A stretch of DNA of 25,788 nucleotides from an uncultured bacterium (GTDB taxonomy: Bacteria; Patescibacteriota; Patescibacteriia; UBA1558; GWA2-36-10): the NCBI GenBank assembly GCA_903876815.1, contig CAIRBL010000014.1, positions 1-25,788 of the forward strand, in the 5' to 3' direction. A program made the position numbers and the translations under genes. The notes under the pieces are model-generated. The model searched no databases. It saw only the letters and a program-made list of their open reading frames with translations, and was not told the origin of the DNA. This document shows, piece after piece, positions 9,785 to 17,482 of this stretch (within the stretch, counting starts at the first letter, position 1; each line of letters starts with the position of its first letter).

Positions 9785-10961
9785 GCCAGCAACTTATTTC
9801 TCTTAAGACTTTTTGTTCAGGTCTTTGATAAATGATATTTTTATTTTGTGAAAAATTTGGAGAATGAAAATTTGGCTTGATGCTTTGCCAGCCTAAATGC
9901 TCAATTTCTGCTTGTGCTAAAGTAGAAATTTTATTTTGGCCAAAGGAAAAAATTGGAAAGATGAAAATAACTATAGCTTTGGGGCTAGTTATTTTTTTGA
10001 ATTGTCTAAAAGCATTGATATAAAGTTCTGGTAATTCTTTACTAATATTTTTAAGGTATTGAAAATTATTTTGACTTTGCAAGATGCGGGCGTCACCCAT
10101 AAAAGGCTCGGTGACTATCAAGTCTATTTTTTCTTGTGGATTTAAATCAGTGACATTACTTTGCTGTACGTGATAGTTGATGTCTATTTGATAGTTGCTT
10201 GCTAGCCAGTCAAGATTTGTGCGCGTATCATTGACGGCTTTAGGGCTGATATCAGAGGCAAATATTTTTTTGAAATTTAATAAAGCTGCTTCTTGAACTA
10301 TGGTGCCTGAGCCACAAAAAGGGTCTAATAAAGTTAACTCTCTATTTGGTCCACCTAAATTAAGTAACATTTGCGCTACTTTTGGTGGCAACATGCCAGA
10401 ACGGCTATCGCGTCCAGGGCGTTGCATATCACGAAAAGCATAATCTTCAAAGTCTTGAACAGCTAGAGTCTTGCCGATAATTATTTCATTTTTATAGATA
10501 ATAAAAATTAGCTCTCGGTTGAGCAGTTTATTTTTAGCTACAATTACAGAGGATAAATCAGCACTTTGGCCAACTACCAAGCGAGCTGATTGTTTGTATT
10601 CTTGTTTGAGTATTTTTTTGGCTTTGAGCGCTAAACCTTGTAAAAATTTGAGGTCTTTTTTTTGTCCATGATAAAGACTTAAGCCAAAATTTATTTTATT
10701 TGTTTGTGGGTTTAGATTGAGCCAAGCTAAAAATTGTTCAGCGTCAATTTGATTCAAGCTTTGTCTTTGTTCTAAAAATTCTGCTATTTTAATGGTGCCG
10801 CCCAAGTTTTTGATCAGCTCTGTGGCAGTCATTTGACTGTCGGCAATGACAAAATCATCCCCAAGTACAGCTTTGCTTTGTTTATGGAGCTCCAAAAAAT
10901 TGATTAGTTCTTGTTTGGCTAAATCATTTGCTTGTCCAAGTGTAAAAATATATCTTTTCAT
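9774..10961 (-). CDS. Trm11/TrmG10-like tRNA (guanine-N2)-methyltransferase
   Basis: 395 residues from the ATG at 10961 (MKRYIFTLGQ). An upstream in-frame ATG at 11000 would add 13 residues (MLNFNFRIIIKTI) that do not look like the family start, so the shorter form is preferred. The N-terminal half matches the THUMP-containing RNA-binding part of this family. The linker RPGRDSRSGMLPPKVAQMLLNL-type segment is characteristic of Trm11-like enzymes. The Rossmann methyltransferase part has the SAM-binding motif LDPFCGSGT (D213) and motif IV as TEPFMG in place of the usual DPPYG. Known members methylate guanosine at the N2 position, typically G10 of tRNA, using S-adenosylmethionine. The gene stands alone, convergent with its left neighbour and divergent from rpsF. 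No convincing promoter was seen on this strand. The exact target base is inferred from the family. Confidence 0.82.
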   Translation of the reverse strand: MKRYIFTLGQANDLAKQELINFLELHKQSKAVLGDDFVIADSQMTATELIKNLGGTIKIAEFLEQRQSLNQIDAEQFLAWLNLNPQTNKINFGLSLYHGQKKDLKFLQGLALKAKKILKQEYKQSARLVVGQSADLSSVIVAKNKLLNRELIFIIYKNEIIIGKTLAVQDFEDYAFRDMQRPGRDSRSGMLPPKVAQMLLNLGGPNRELTLLDPFCGSGTIVQEAALLNFKKIFASDISPKAVNDTRTNLDWLASNYQIDINYHVQQSNVTDLNPQEKIDLIVTEPFMGDARILQSQNNFQYLKNISKELPELYINAFRQFKKITSPKAIVIFIFPIFSFGQNKISTLAQAEIEHLGWQSIKPNFHSPNFSQNKNIIYQRPEQKVLREISCWQKK

Positions 10962-11020
10962 AATTGTTTTAATAATAATTCTAAAGTTAAAATTTAGCAA
11001 ATTTAGCCATATTTTATGTC

Positions 11021-11049
11021 TTGACTTCTTATGATTTTTGTGTTAAAGT
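11021..11049 (+). promoter_or_regulatory. Promoter of the rpsF-ssb-rpsR-efp operon
   Basis: The -35 box TTGACT (11021-11026) is separated by 17 nt from the -10 box TAAAGT (11044-11049), which is preceded by an extended -10 TGT (11041-11043). The spacing and orientation fit a sigma70-type promoter reading toward rpsF, leaving a leader of about 95 nt. Confidence 0.75.
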
Positions 11050-11094
11050 AAGCCCAGTTTAGCAGATTCAATTCTTTCTTTACTAATTAACCAA

Positions 11095-11131
11095 GCTACA
11101 TTTATGTGGCCCTTAATTGTCGAAATTAAGG
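11095..11131 (+). promoter_or_regulatory. Tandem hairpins in the rpsF leader
   Basis: Two adjacent hairpins can form in the leader RNA. GCTACA/TGTGGC (11095-11110) has a 4-nt loop and one G-T pair. CCTTAATT (11111-11118) and AATTAAGG (11124-11131) form a perfect 8-bp stem with a 5-nt loop. They abut and could stack, ending 8 nt before the Shine-Dalgarno sequence. S6:S18 complexes autoregulate rpsF operons through leader RNA in many bacteria; I cannot confirm the conserved core of that motif here. Confidence 0.45.
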
Positions 11132-11139
11132 TGATTAGA

Positions 11140-11144
11140 AAGGA
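11140..11144 (+). promoter_or_regulatory. Shine-Dalgarno sequence of rpsF
   Basis: AAGGA lies 6 nt before the rpsF ATG. It stands out because most other genes in the window have no recognisable Shine-Dalgarno sequence. Confidence 0.75.
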
Positions 11145-11150
11145 ATAATT

Positions 11151-11642
11151 ATGCATTACGAACTTACTTACATTGTAAGTGCTCAAGTACCAGAAACAGA
11201 ACATGGTGCTTTGCAAACAGAGGTATTAGACCTCTTAAAAAAAGCTAAAACTTTTATCAAATTAGAGGCTTATTCTTTGGGCCGCAAGAGATTGGCTTAT
11301 CCAATCGAAAAACAAAGACACGGTTTTTACACAGTGTTGGAGTTTGATTTTGAGGAAGATGCTTCAAGAGAGAGTTTGAAAGACATCGATACTAGTTTGC
11401 GACACAATAAAAACATTTTACGTCATTTAATCATTAAGACCCACGGTAAACCAAAATTGGAAATTAAAAACACTGATAATGAATCAGAGTCAAAACCAAC
11501 AAGAAAAGTTAACGCCGGTCGCAATGTAAAAAAGACAGATAGTGTTAAAAAAGAAGAGACAAAAAAAGTAGAAGAAAAAGTTAATGTTGATTTAACAGCC
11601 TTAGATCAGCAATTAGATAAAATTTTAGAAAAAGATCAATAA
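11151..11642 (+). CDS. rpsF: 30S ribosomal protein S6 with Lys/Glu-rich C-terminal extension
   Basis: 163 residues against about 95-130 in most bacteria. The first roughly 100 residues follow the S6 fold: MHYELTYIVS start, AYSLGRKRLAYPIEKQRHGFY core and the RHNKNILRHLI strand. Residues about 110-163 form a charged tail (Lys, Glu, Asn) that ends in a possible short helix (LTALDQQLDKILEKD). S6 binds 16S rRNA together with S18 in the platform of the small subunit. The gene starts the operon with ssb, rpsR and efp, has a promoter and leader hairpins upstream, and is 1 nt from ssb. The tail is probably disordered and surface-exposed on the ribosome; this is inference. Confidence 0.95.
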   Translation: MHYELTYIVSAQVPETEHGALQTEVLDLLKKAKTFIKLEAYSLGRKRLAYPIEKQRHGFYTVLEFDFEEDASRESLKDIDTSLRHNKNILRHLIIKTHGKPKLEIKNTDNESESKPTRKVNAGRNVKKTDSVKKEETKKVEEKVNVDLTALDQQLDKILEKDQ

Positions 11643-11643
11643 T

Positions 11644-12093
11644 ATGAATCTAAATAAAGCCATGATCATTGGCAATATTGTGCGTGATCCAGAAATGAAA
11701 TCCACACCCAATGGTCAAAATGTTACTTCTTTTTCCATCGCAACTAACTTGGTCTGGAAAGATCAAAGTGGTCAAAAACAAGAAAAAGTAGAATTTCATA
11801 ATATTGTTGCTTGGCGTCGTTTGGCAGAAATTGCTGGTCAGTATTTAAAAAAAGGCAGCAAAGTTTATGTTGAAGGTCGTTTGCAGACTCGTTCTTGGGA
11901 TGATCCAAATGGTGTCAAAAGATATCGTACAGAAATCATTGCTGAAAACATGATTATGTTGGACAGCAAGGGTGGTGCTAGCGGAGATTGGGATTCAAAT
12001 TCTGGTCCTCAAACTACATCACAAAATAATTTTTCTGCTCCAAGTCAAAATAATGACGAAGAAGAAATTAGCGTTGAAGATATCCCATTCTAA
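11644..12093 (+). CDS. ssb: Single-stranded DNA-binding protein SSB
   Basis: 149 residues. The OB-fold domain covers about residues 1-107 (MNLNKAMIIGNIVRDPE start, then VEFHNIVAWRRLAEIAGQYLKKGSKVYVEGRLQTRSW, a family hallmark). A short Gly/Asn/Ser/Gln-rich linker leads to the acidic tip EEEISVEDIPF, the conserved docking site for repair and replication partners such as RecG and PriA. The protein protects single-stranded DNA in replication, recombination and repair. It lies between rpsF and rpsR as in many bacteria, 1 nt after the rpsF stop, so it is probably translationally coupled. Confidence 0.96.
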   Translation: MNLNKAMIIGNIVRDPEMKSTPNGQNVTSFSIATNLVWKDQSGQKQEKVEFHNIVAWRRLAEIAGQYLKKGSKVYVEGRLQTRSWDDPNGVKRYRTEIIAENMIMLDSKGGASGDWDSNSGPQTTSQNNFSAPSQNNDEEEISVEDIPF

Positions 12094-12116
12094 ACTATTA
12101 ATTGAAGATTTAATTT

Positions 12117-12335
12117 ATGCATACAAAATTAACCACTAAATATTGTCATTTTTGTGTCAACAATGTAGACGAGCTTGATTATAAAAATTGGCAACAATTA
12201 CAAAGATTTACTTCTTCTTATGGTAAAATTGTACCAAAAAGAAGAAGCGGTGTTTGTTCTAAACACCAAAGAAAATTAGCCCTTGCTATCAAACGCGCTC
12301 GTTTTATGGCGATGCTACCTTTTGTTTCCAAATAA
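12117..12335 (+). CDS. rpsR: 30S ribosomal protein S18, zinc-binding type
   Basis: 72 residues, full length for the family. Core motifs are LDYKNWQQLQRFTS, GKIVPKRRSGVC and the basic C-terminal helix KHQRKLALAIKRARFMAMLPFV. CHFC near the N-terminus together with CSKH (the C-x2-H after RRSGV) forms a plausible zinc ribbon, the C+ form of S18. The partner of S6 on the 30S platform, it sits two genes downstream of rpsF in the standard order, 23 nt after ssb. Confidence 0.96.
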   Translation: MHTKLTTKYCHFCVNNVDELDYKNWQQLQRFTSSYGKIVPKRRSGVCSKHQRKLALAIKRARFMAMLPFVSK

Positions 12336-12346
12336 ACAATACGTCT

Positions 12347-12904
12347 ATGTTATCAATGAGTGAAATAAAATTAGGTAAAGTTTTAGATATTAATAATGAG
12401 CCTTATCAAGTAGTGTTTACCCAGCATATCAAAGTTGCTCGTGGTGGAGCTGTTTTGAAGACTAAATTAAAAAATTTGGTAACCGGCTCTACTTTAGAAA
12501 AGACTTTTGCTGGTTCTGACTCAGTCCCAGAAGCTGATTTGCAAAGAAAGCAAGCAAATTTTTTGTACAGCCAAGCTGATGATTTTTTCTTCATGGATAA
12601 TGAAAATTTTGAACAGTTTCAGTTTAGTGCTGATGCTTTGGGTGATATGACCAAGTATTTTAAAGAGGGTCAGGTGGTAGATGTGTTGATTTTTAACAAC
12701 AAACCTATGTCAGTAGCCTTGCCTGCCAAGATTGAACTTTTGGTTAGCTCAGCACCAGATGGCGTCAAAGGCAATAGCGCTGGTGCTGCCACTAAGACAG
12801 TTATTTTGGAAACTGGTTTAGAGCTCAGAACTCCTATGTTTATCAAACAAGGAGATACTATTCGAGTAAATACAGAAACAGGAGAGTACGTAGAAAGAGT
12901 TTAA
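12347..12904 (+). CDS. efp: Translation elongation factor P
   Basis: 185 residues with the three-barrel layout of EF-P: an N-terminal KOW-like domain (EIKLGKVLDINNEPYQV), a middle OB domain and a C-terminal OB domain ending KQGDTIRVNTETGEYVERV. The factor helps ribosomes make peptide bonds at polyproline stretches. The tip of the modification loop reads HIKVARGGAVLKTKLKNL, so Arg32 occupies the position of E. coli Lys34 and the usual Pro-Gly before it is Val-Ala. No modification enzyme is visible in the window. The ATG at 12347 gives an N-terminus of normal length; an in-frame ATG three codons later (12356) is an alternative. It is the last gene of the operon, 11 nt after rpsR, and is followed by a strong terminator. 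Confidence 0.95.
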   Translation: MLSMSEIKLGKVLDINNEPYQVVFTQHIKVARGGAVLKTKLKNLVTGSTLEKTFAGSDSVPEADLQRKQANFLYSQADDFFFMDNENFEQFQFSADALGDMTKYFKEGQVVDVLIFNNKPMSVALPAKIELLVSSAPDGVKGNSAGAATKTVILETGLELRTPMFIKQGDTIRVNTETGEYVERV

Positions 12905-12920
12905 GAAAGTAATTTATTTG

Positions 12921-12953
12921 AAAAATACCATTGTTTGTAGCAATGGTATTTTT
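12921..12953 (+). terminator. Rho-independent terminator after efp
   Basis: The perfect arms AAAAATACCATTG (12921-12933) and CAATGGTATTTTT (12941-12953) enclose a 7-nt loop, and the right arm continues as a T run. It closes the rpsF-efp operon. Confidence 0.9.
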
Positions 12954-12967
12954 TGTTTCTTTTTTGT

Positions 12968-12996
12968 TTGTTGCGGTGCGTAAAATATGTTATAAT
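12968..12996 (+). promoter_or_regulatory. Extended -10 promoter of the second secretion gene block
   Basis: A perfect TATAAT (12991-12996) is preceded by TGT (extended -10). A weak -35, TTGTTG (12968-12973), lies 17 nt upstream. The next gene starts at 13031, giving a leader of roughly 28 nt. It is the only clear promoter I see for the run of genes up to 21880. Confidence 0.78.
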
Positions 12997-13030
12997 ATAA
13001 ACAGTTTCAAATTTAATTTTATTTAAAATA

Positions 13031-14458
13031 ATGTCAGACAAAACTTCGACAGAAGAACAAGAGATTGATGCTGGTTTGATGGACAATCTTTTGATAAAAG
13101 ACGAGAGTGGTCATTTTAGTCATCTTAATTTTAATCAAAATATAGATACAGGCACTACTTTGGTTCAGGCTGTGAGCCCAGTTGCTATGGCTGCAATTTT
13201 GCCAAAAAATGATCATTTTTTGATGTTGCCACAAGGCAATCAAAATCCAAATGATAAGTCGGTTTTGATGTTTCATCCTGATGATGACAAAGAAGCGGAG
13301 GAGTTGGCTAAAAATTTGCCTAAAGATGAAAGTAAAAAATATAGTTTAGTTAAAATCGTTGATAAATTGATAGAAAAGCACAGTTTACATTTGACCGATG
13401 AAAATAAAAAAAAGTTTAGTAGTATTATTTTTGATTTTTTTCGTCATCGTAAAAACGCTATTATAGTCAGAGAAGCAATGTCTGAAAATATCTTTGCTGA
13501 TGGCAAAGTTCTATCAGAAGAAACAGTCAATAGTTTGGTTTCGGTGATAAAAGCTATTAAGCACAATATTGAGGCTGAGGGTGGTTTGGTGGTAGAAGTA
13601 GAAAATAAACCAAAAGCAGAGCCCTTGATAAAAGACACGGCTAGTCCTGATTTGGCTAGTGACTTATCTAGTGCGGTCGCTGATTTGTCTAAACAATTTG
13701 TAGCTGGTCCCGTAGAGGAGCTGGAACAAGACCTAAATAATGCGGTTGATGATAAACTAAACGAAGAAGTTGAAGTTCAAGGAGAAATTCAAAATATTTT
13801 ATCTGATTTTAAACCAAAGAAAGACCATCTGATCAAAAAAGAAGAAGCGCCAGAAATTGTTTTGGATGAACCTAAATCTCTTGCGTCACAGACTCCTGAA
13901 GTGAAAGCAAATATTGTGCCTAGCGTTTCCGCTCCAGAGCCACAAGTAACTGAAAGGCCAGCTCAACCAGTGGCCGTGGAAAATATGGAGATAGAGCCGG
14001 CTAATTTACCCAAAGTGTTTAGACCAAAACAAGATTTGAGTAAAAAACAAGTTACTGACGTTAAACAAAAAATAGAAGAAGCGCCAGCCATGTCTATGGA
14101 AGATATGGTGGCGCCACCTAAAAAGCCTATTAATTTAACTGGCCCAATTGAAGAATTACAGAATTTTAGTTTGGATAATTTTCGTCATCTTGGTAATTCA
14201 CCTTCGGAACAAGGCGCCAAATTATTAGCTAAAATCAATTTATTAGAAAAAGATTCTGTTACCAAAAAAGCTCAGGGAATCGAAGCGTGGCGTAATAGTC
14301 CAATTTATAGACAATATTTATCTTTGGGTTCAGAAAGTTTGGGTCAAGGTAAAGATGTAGCTACTGTTATTACTGATTATCAAAATCAAGGTCAGGCAAT
14401 TTTAACTATAGAAGAATTTTCAGCTATTTCTGATTTAAATAAAAATTTGAGATTTTAG
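13031..14458 (+). CDS. Unrecognised acidic cytosolic protein, first gene of secretion block
   Basis: 475 residues with no signal or membrane helix. The N-terminal part (about 1-75) has a compact hydrophobic stretch (VQAVSPVAMAAILPKNDHFLMLPQG). A helical domain follows at about 95-185 (HSLHLTDENKKKFSSIIFDF and FFRHRKNAIIVREAM). A long low-complexity Glu/Lys/Pro/Val linker spans about 190-365. A conserved-looking C-terminal helical domain lies at about 370-475 (PIEELQNFSLDNFRHL, WRNSPIYRQYLSLG). I do not recognise the family. It is 9 nt before the PrgI-like gene and is led by the block's promoter, so a cytosolic accessory or regulatory role for the VirB4-driven system is likely but unproven. 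Confidence 0.82.
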   Translation: MSDKTSTEEQEIDAGLMDNLLIKDESGHFSHLNFNQNIDTGTTLVQAVSPVAMAAILPKNDHFLMLPQGNQNPNDKSVLMFHPDDDKEAEELAKNLPKDESKKYSLVKIVDKLIEKHSLHLTDENKKKFSSIIFDFFRHRKNAIIVREAMSENIFADGKVLSEETVNSLVSVIKAIKHNIEAEGGLVVEVENKPKAEPLIKDTASPDLASDLSSAVADLSKQFVAGPVEELEQDLNNAVDDKLNEEVEVQGEIQNILSDFKPKKDHLIKKEEAPEIVLDEPKSLASQTPEVKANIVPSVSAPEPQVTERPAQPVAVENMEIEPANLPKVFRPKQDLSKKQVTDVKQKIEEAPAMSMEDMVAPPKKPINLTGPIEELQNFSLDNFRHLGNSPSEQGAKLLAKINLLEKDSVTKKAQGIEAWRNSPIYRQYLSLGSESLGQGKDVATVITDYQNQGQAILTIEEFSAISDLNKNLRF

Positions 14459-14467
14459 TTTTAGTAT

Positions 14468-14923
14468 ATGAACGAACGTTTTATCGTACCACAATTTATT
14501 GATGCAGAAGATAAAATCTTTGGGCCAATTACCGTGAGGCAGTTTATTATCGTTATTATTGGTTTTCTTTTCATTTTCGCTGCTTATAAATTATCAGATT
14601 TTGGTTTATTTGTTTTTCAAACTTTTATTATAGTGGCCTTAACTTTACTGTTTGCTTTTGTAAAATTTAACGGAGCCCCATTTCATGTATTTTTTGGCAA
14701 TTTTTTAAATACCTTTACCAAACCAAAGCTACGCGTTTGGCTCAAGGAATATATTATGGTGACGGAGTTTAAGTCAAAAATTGAAGAACAAGAAGTTCAA
14801 TATATCAAACCAAAACCTTTATCTTCTAGTGGAAAATTGTCAGAGTTATCACTCATTATCGATACAGGTGGTGTTTATAAAGGCGAAAAACAACTTGGCG
14901 TTGCCAATCAAATGAATCAATAG
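14468..14923 (+). CDS. PrgI-family inner-membrane protein
   Basis: 151 residues. The N-terminus (VPQFIDAEDKIFGPITVRQF) is typical of the PrgI family that accompanies VirB4 in Gram-positive and Patescibacteria conjugation-like systems, a short protein comparable in position to VirB3. Two membrane helices lie at about 24-43 and 47-67. They are followed by KFNGAPFHVFFGNFLNTF and a soluble C-terminal tail. The spacing to the following VirB4 N-terminal gene is 1 nt. It probably anchors the VirB4 motor to the membrane. Confidence 0.85.
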   Translation: MNERFIVPQFIDAEDKIFGPITVRQFIIVIIGFLFIFAAYKLSDFGLFVFQTFIIVALTLLFAFVKFNGAPFHVFFGNFLNTFTKPKLRVWLKEYIMVTEFKSKIEEQEVQYIKPKPLSSSGKLSELSLIIDTGGVYKGEKQLGVANQMNQ

Positions 14924-14924
14924 T

Positions 14925-15611
14925 ATGAAAAATAAAAAACCAGCCGCAAACAAACCAAATAATTCTACTCAAAAATATCTTAATATCGCCTCTATTCAAG
15001 ATGACGTGGTGATTTTAAATGATGCGAGTGTCAGGGCGGTTATTTTAGTATCTTCAGTGAACTTTGATTTAAAATCTGAAGAAGAACAAAGGGCAATGAT
15101 TGGTGGTTATGTGAGTTTTTTGAATACCCTAGATTATCCTTTACAAGTAGTGGTTCAATCTAGACCATTAAATATTGATGATTATTTAGATCAGCTCAAA
15201 AAATCTGAAAAAGAACAAACCAATGAATTATTAAGAATGCAAATAGCTGATTATCGTCAATTTATTGCTGAGCTTTTGACACTGGAGAAAATCATGAGTA
15301 AAAAATTTTTTGTCGTAGTGCCATATAGCGAAAGTGGTAATAAGAAGAAAAATTTTGCTACTCGCTTATCTTCCGTATTTGCAACAGCAAGAGTCATCAA
15401 GCTAAGCCGTAAACGTTTTTCAGAGGCAGCCACAGAGCTTGAAAAAAGATCAAATTTTATCATGTCAGGTCTAGCCTCTCTTGGTTTAAATTCTCAAAGA
15501 TTAAACACACAAGCCTTGATAGAGCTTTATTATAATAGTTACAATCCAGATTTATTTCAAAAGCAGCCCTTAGAGGATATAAATAAATTAAGAGTAGAAA
15601 CTGATGTTTGA
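14925..15611 (+). CDS. VirB4/TraC N-terminal domain protein, separate ORF
   Basis: 228 residues. It resembles the N-terminal domain of VirB4/TraC ATPases: a beta-rich start (YLNIASIQDDVVILNDASVR), then YPLQVVVQSRPLNIDDYL, a helical pair and a strand with KKFFVVVPY. It lacks Walker motifs. The TGA stop overlaps the start of the ATPase gene by 8 nt (ATGTTTGA), so the two are translationally coupled and in different frames. Together they cover the domain layout of a full VirB4, so this looks like a natural split into two chains, not decay. The lysine-rich first 15 residues look disordered. Confidence 0.75.
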   Translation: MKNKKPAANKPNNSTQKYLNIASIQDDVVILNDASVRAVILVSSVNFDLKSEEEQRAMIGGYVSFLNTLDYPLQVVVQSRPLNIDDYLDQLKKSEKEQTNELLRMQIADYRQFIAELLTLEKIMSKKFFVVVPYSESGNKKKNFATRLSSVFATARVIKLSRKRFSEAATELEKRSNFIMSGLASLGLNSQRLNTQALIELYYNSYNPDLFQKQPLEDINKLRVETDV

Positions 15612-17478
15612 AGCCAATAAAATAAAACAAAATCAAGCCCCTACTAACCCAACACCAGCTAAGTCAGATCCCAAAATGGAGGCCAAAGACAAAGCTTTAC
15701 TAGAAGCAGAAAAAGTTTTTAGAGAAGGTGTTGTTTCGGTTCGTGATATCATTGCGCCAGCCGCTATGCAAGTGGAAACAAATTTGTTGCGTTTAAATAA
15801 TTTATATGTGCGCACTTTGTTTGTTATGACTTATCCTAGATATGTGACGGTTGGTTGGTTTGCTCCGATTATCAATGAAAGTCTGGTTTTGGATATTGCT
15901 ATGTTTTTTTATCCTTTAGACATCGGCTTAGTTTTAAAACAGTTACGTAATAAAGTGGGCACTATGGAAGCTCAGATTATGGGTGATCATGAAAAAGGCG
16001 CTCCACGTGATCCGATCACTGAAACTGCCTTGCAAGACATTGAAGCTTTGCGAGATTCTTTATCTCAAGGCACAGAAAAATTTTTTCAGTTTGGTTTATA
16101 TATTACGATTTATGCTAATAAGCTTGAAGAGCTCGATTTGGCTACAGATAGAGTAGAAAATTTATTAGGCGCTCAGCTTATTTATTCTCGTAAAGCACTT
16201 TTTCAAACCGAGCAAGGTTTTAACTCTACTTTACCACTAGGCAATGATGAGTTGACGATTACTACTAACATGAATAGCTCTCCGATAGCTTCATCTTTCC
16301 CTTTTGTTTCTAGTGAGCTTACTTCAGACAAAGGCATATTATTTGGTATTAATAGACACAATAATAGTCTTGTCTTGTTTGATCGTTTTAGTTTACAAAA
16401 TGCTAATGCAGTTGTTTTTGCGACTTCTGGCGCAGGTAAAAGCTATGCTATTAAGCTAGAAGTTTTGCGTTCTTTGATGGTGGGCACTGATGTTTTGATT
16501 ATTGATCCAGAAAACGAATATGAACATTTAGCTGAAGCGGTTGGTGGCGCTTATATCAATTTATCTTTGAATTCAGAAAATAAACTGAACCCATTTGACT
16601 TGCCCAGAGGTATCGGAGGAGATAGTAAACCAGAGGATATTTTACGTAGCGCGGTGATTACTCTCAAAGGTTTGATTCGTTTGATGATTGGGGATTTGAC
16701 CCATGCGGAAGACTCTTTGCTAGATAGAGCTTTGCTTGAAACTTATGCTAAAAAAGATATTACTGCTAGCTCGGATTTATCCAATATCGAAACTCCGATG
16801 ATGTCTGATTTGGAAGATATTTTATTAGGCATGGAGGGTGGTGAAGATATGGCACTAAGAATCAAAAAATATACCGAAGGTACTTTTTCTGGCTTATTTA
16901 ATAGTCCAACTAATATTAAACTAAATAATCAGCTGGTTGTTTTTAGCATTAGAGATCTAGAAGATGAGTTAAGGCCCATAGGTATGTATATCATTATGAA
17001 TCATATTTGGAATATTATTCGTAGTGAAATGAAAAAGAGAATTTTGGTAGTTGATGAAGCTTGGTTGATGATGCGTTATGAAGATAGTGCTAAGTTTATG
17101 TACGCTTTAGTGAAACGTTGTCGTAAATATTATTTAGGTGTGACCACAATTACTCAAGATGTAAATGATTTCTTAACTTCACCTTATGGCGCGGCCATTG
17201 TTACTAATTCTTCCTTGCAGTTGTTACTTAAGCAATCTACCGCCTCTATTGCTTTGATTCAAAAAACTTTTATGTTAACAGATGGGGAAAAATATTTACT
17301 TTTGGAGTCAGGTGTTGGTGAGGGTATATTTTTTGCAGGTAGTAAACACGCAGCGATTAAAGTTCAAGCTTCCTATGCTGAGCATCAGATTATTACTTCT
17401 GATCCAAAGCAGTTATTAGAAATAGAAGATGCTAAAAAAGAATTTGAAGAAGCGATGTTAGAAGAAGAAAAAGTATAA
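15604..17478 (+). CDS. VirB4-family ATPase of a type IV secretion-like system
   Basis: 624 residues. Walker A is ATSGAGKS (A273-S280), and Walker B is ILVVDEAW (I480-W487). Between them lie the family hallmarks DVLIIDPENEYEHL and KLNPFDLP, and downstream is TTITQDVNDFL. The first roughly 100 residues include a short Pro/Lys-rich start and the hydrophobic stretch YVTVGWFAPIINESLVLD, continuing the N-terminal domain found mostly in the preceding ORF. VirB4 hydrolyses ATP to power pilus assembly or substrate transport at the inner membrane. The start overlaps the previous stop by 8 nt, and the next gene begins 4 nt after the stop. No VirB11 or VirD4 gene is visible nearby, so this may be the only motor of the local set. 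Confidence 0.92.
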   Translation: MFEANKIKQNQAPTNPTPAKSDPKMEAKDKALLEAEKVFREGVVSVRDIIAPAAMQVETNLLRLNNLYVRTLFVMTYPRYVTVGWFAPIINESLVLDIAMFFYPLDIGLVLKQLRNKVGTMEAQIMGDHEKGAPRDPITETALQDIEALRDSLSQGTEKFFQFGLYITIYANKLEELDLATDRVENLLGAQLIYSRKALFQTEQGFNSTLPLGNDELTITTNMNSSPIASSFPFVSSELTSDKGILFGINRHNNSLVLFDRFSLQNANAVVFATSGAGKSYAIKLEVLRSLMVGTDVLIIDPENEYEHLAEAVGGAYINLSLNSENKLNPFDLPRGIGGDSKPEDILRSAVITLKGLIRLMIGDLTHAEDSLLDRALLETYAKKDITASSDLSNIETPMMSDLEDILLGMEGGEDMALRIKKYTEGTFSGLFNSPTNIKLNNQLVVFSIRDLEDELRPIGMYIIMNHIWNIIRSEMKKRILVVDEAWLMMRYEDSAKFMYALVKRCRKYYLGVTTITQDVNDFLTSPYGAAIVTNSSLQLLLKQSTASIALIQKTFMLTDGEKYLLLESGVGEGIFFAGSKHAAIKVQASYAEHQIITSDPKQLLEIEDAKKEFEEAMLEEEKV

Positions 17479-17482
17479 ATTT

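Noticed and set aside
15609..15611. TGA as a recoded Gly codon (code 25)
   Set aside because: All conserved genes are uninterrupted under the standard code, and reading through this TGA would add only two residues before TAA.
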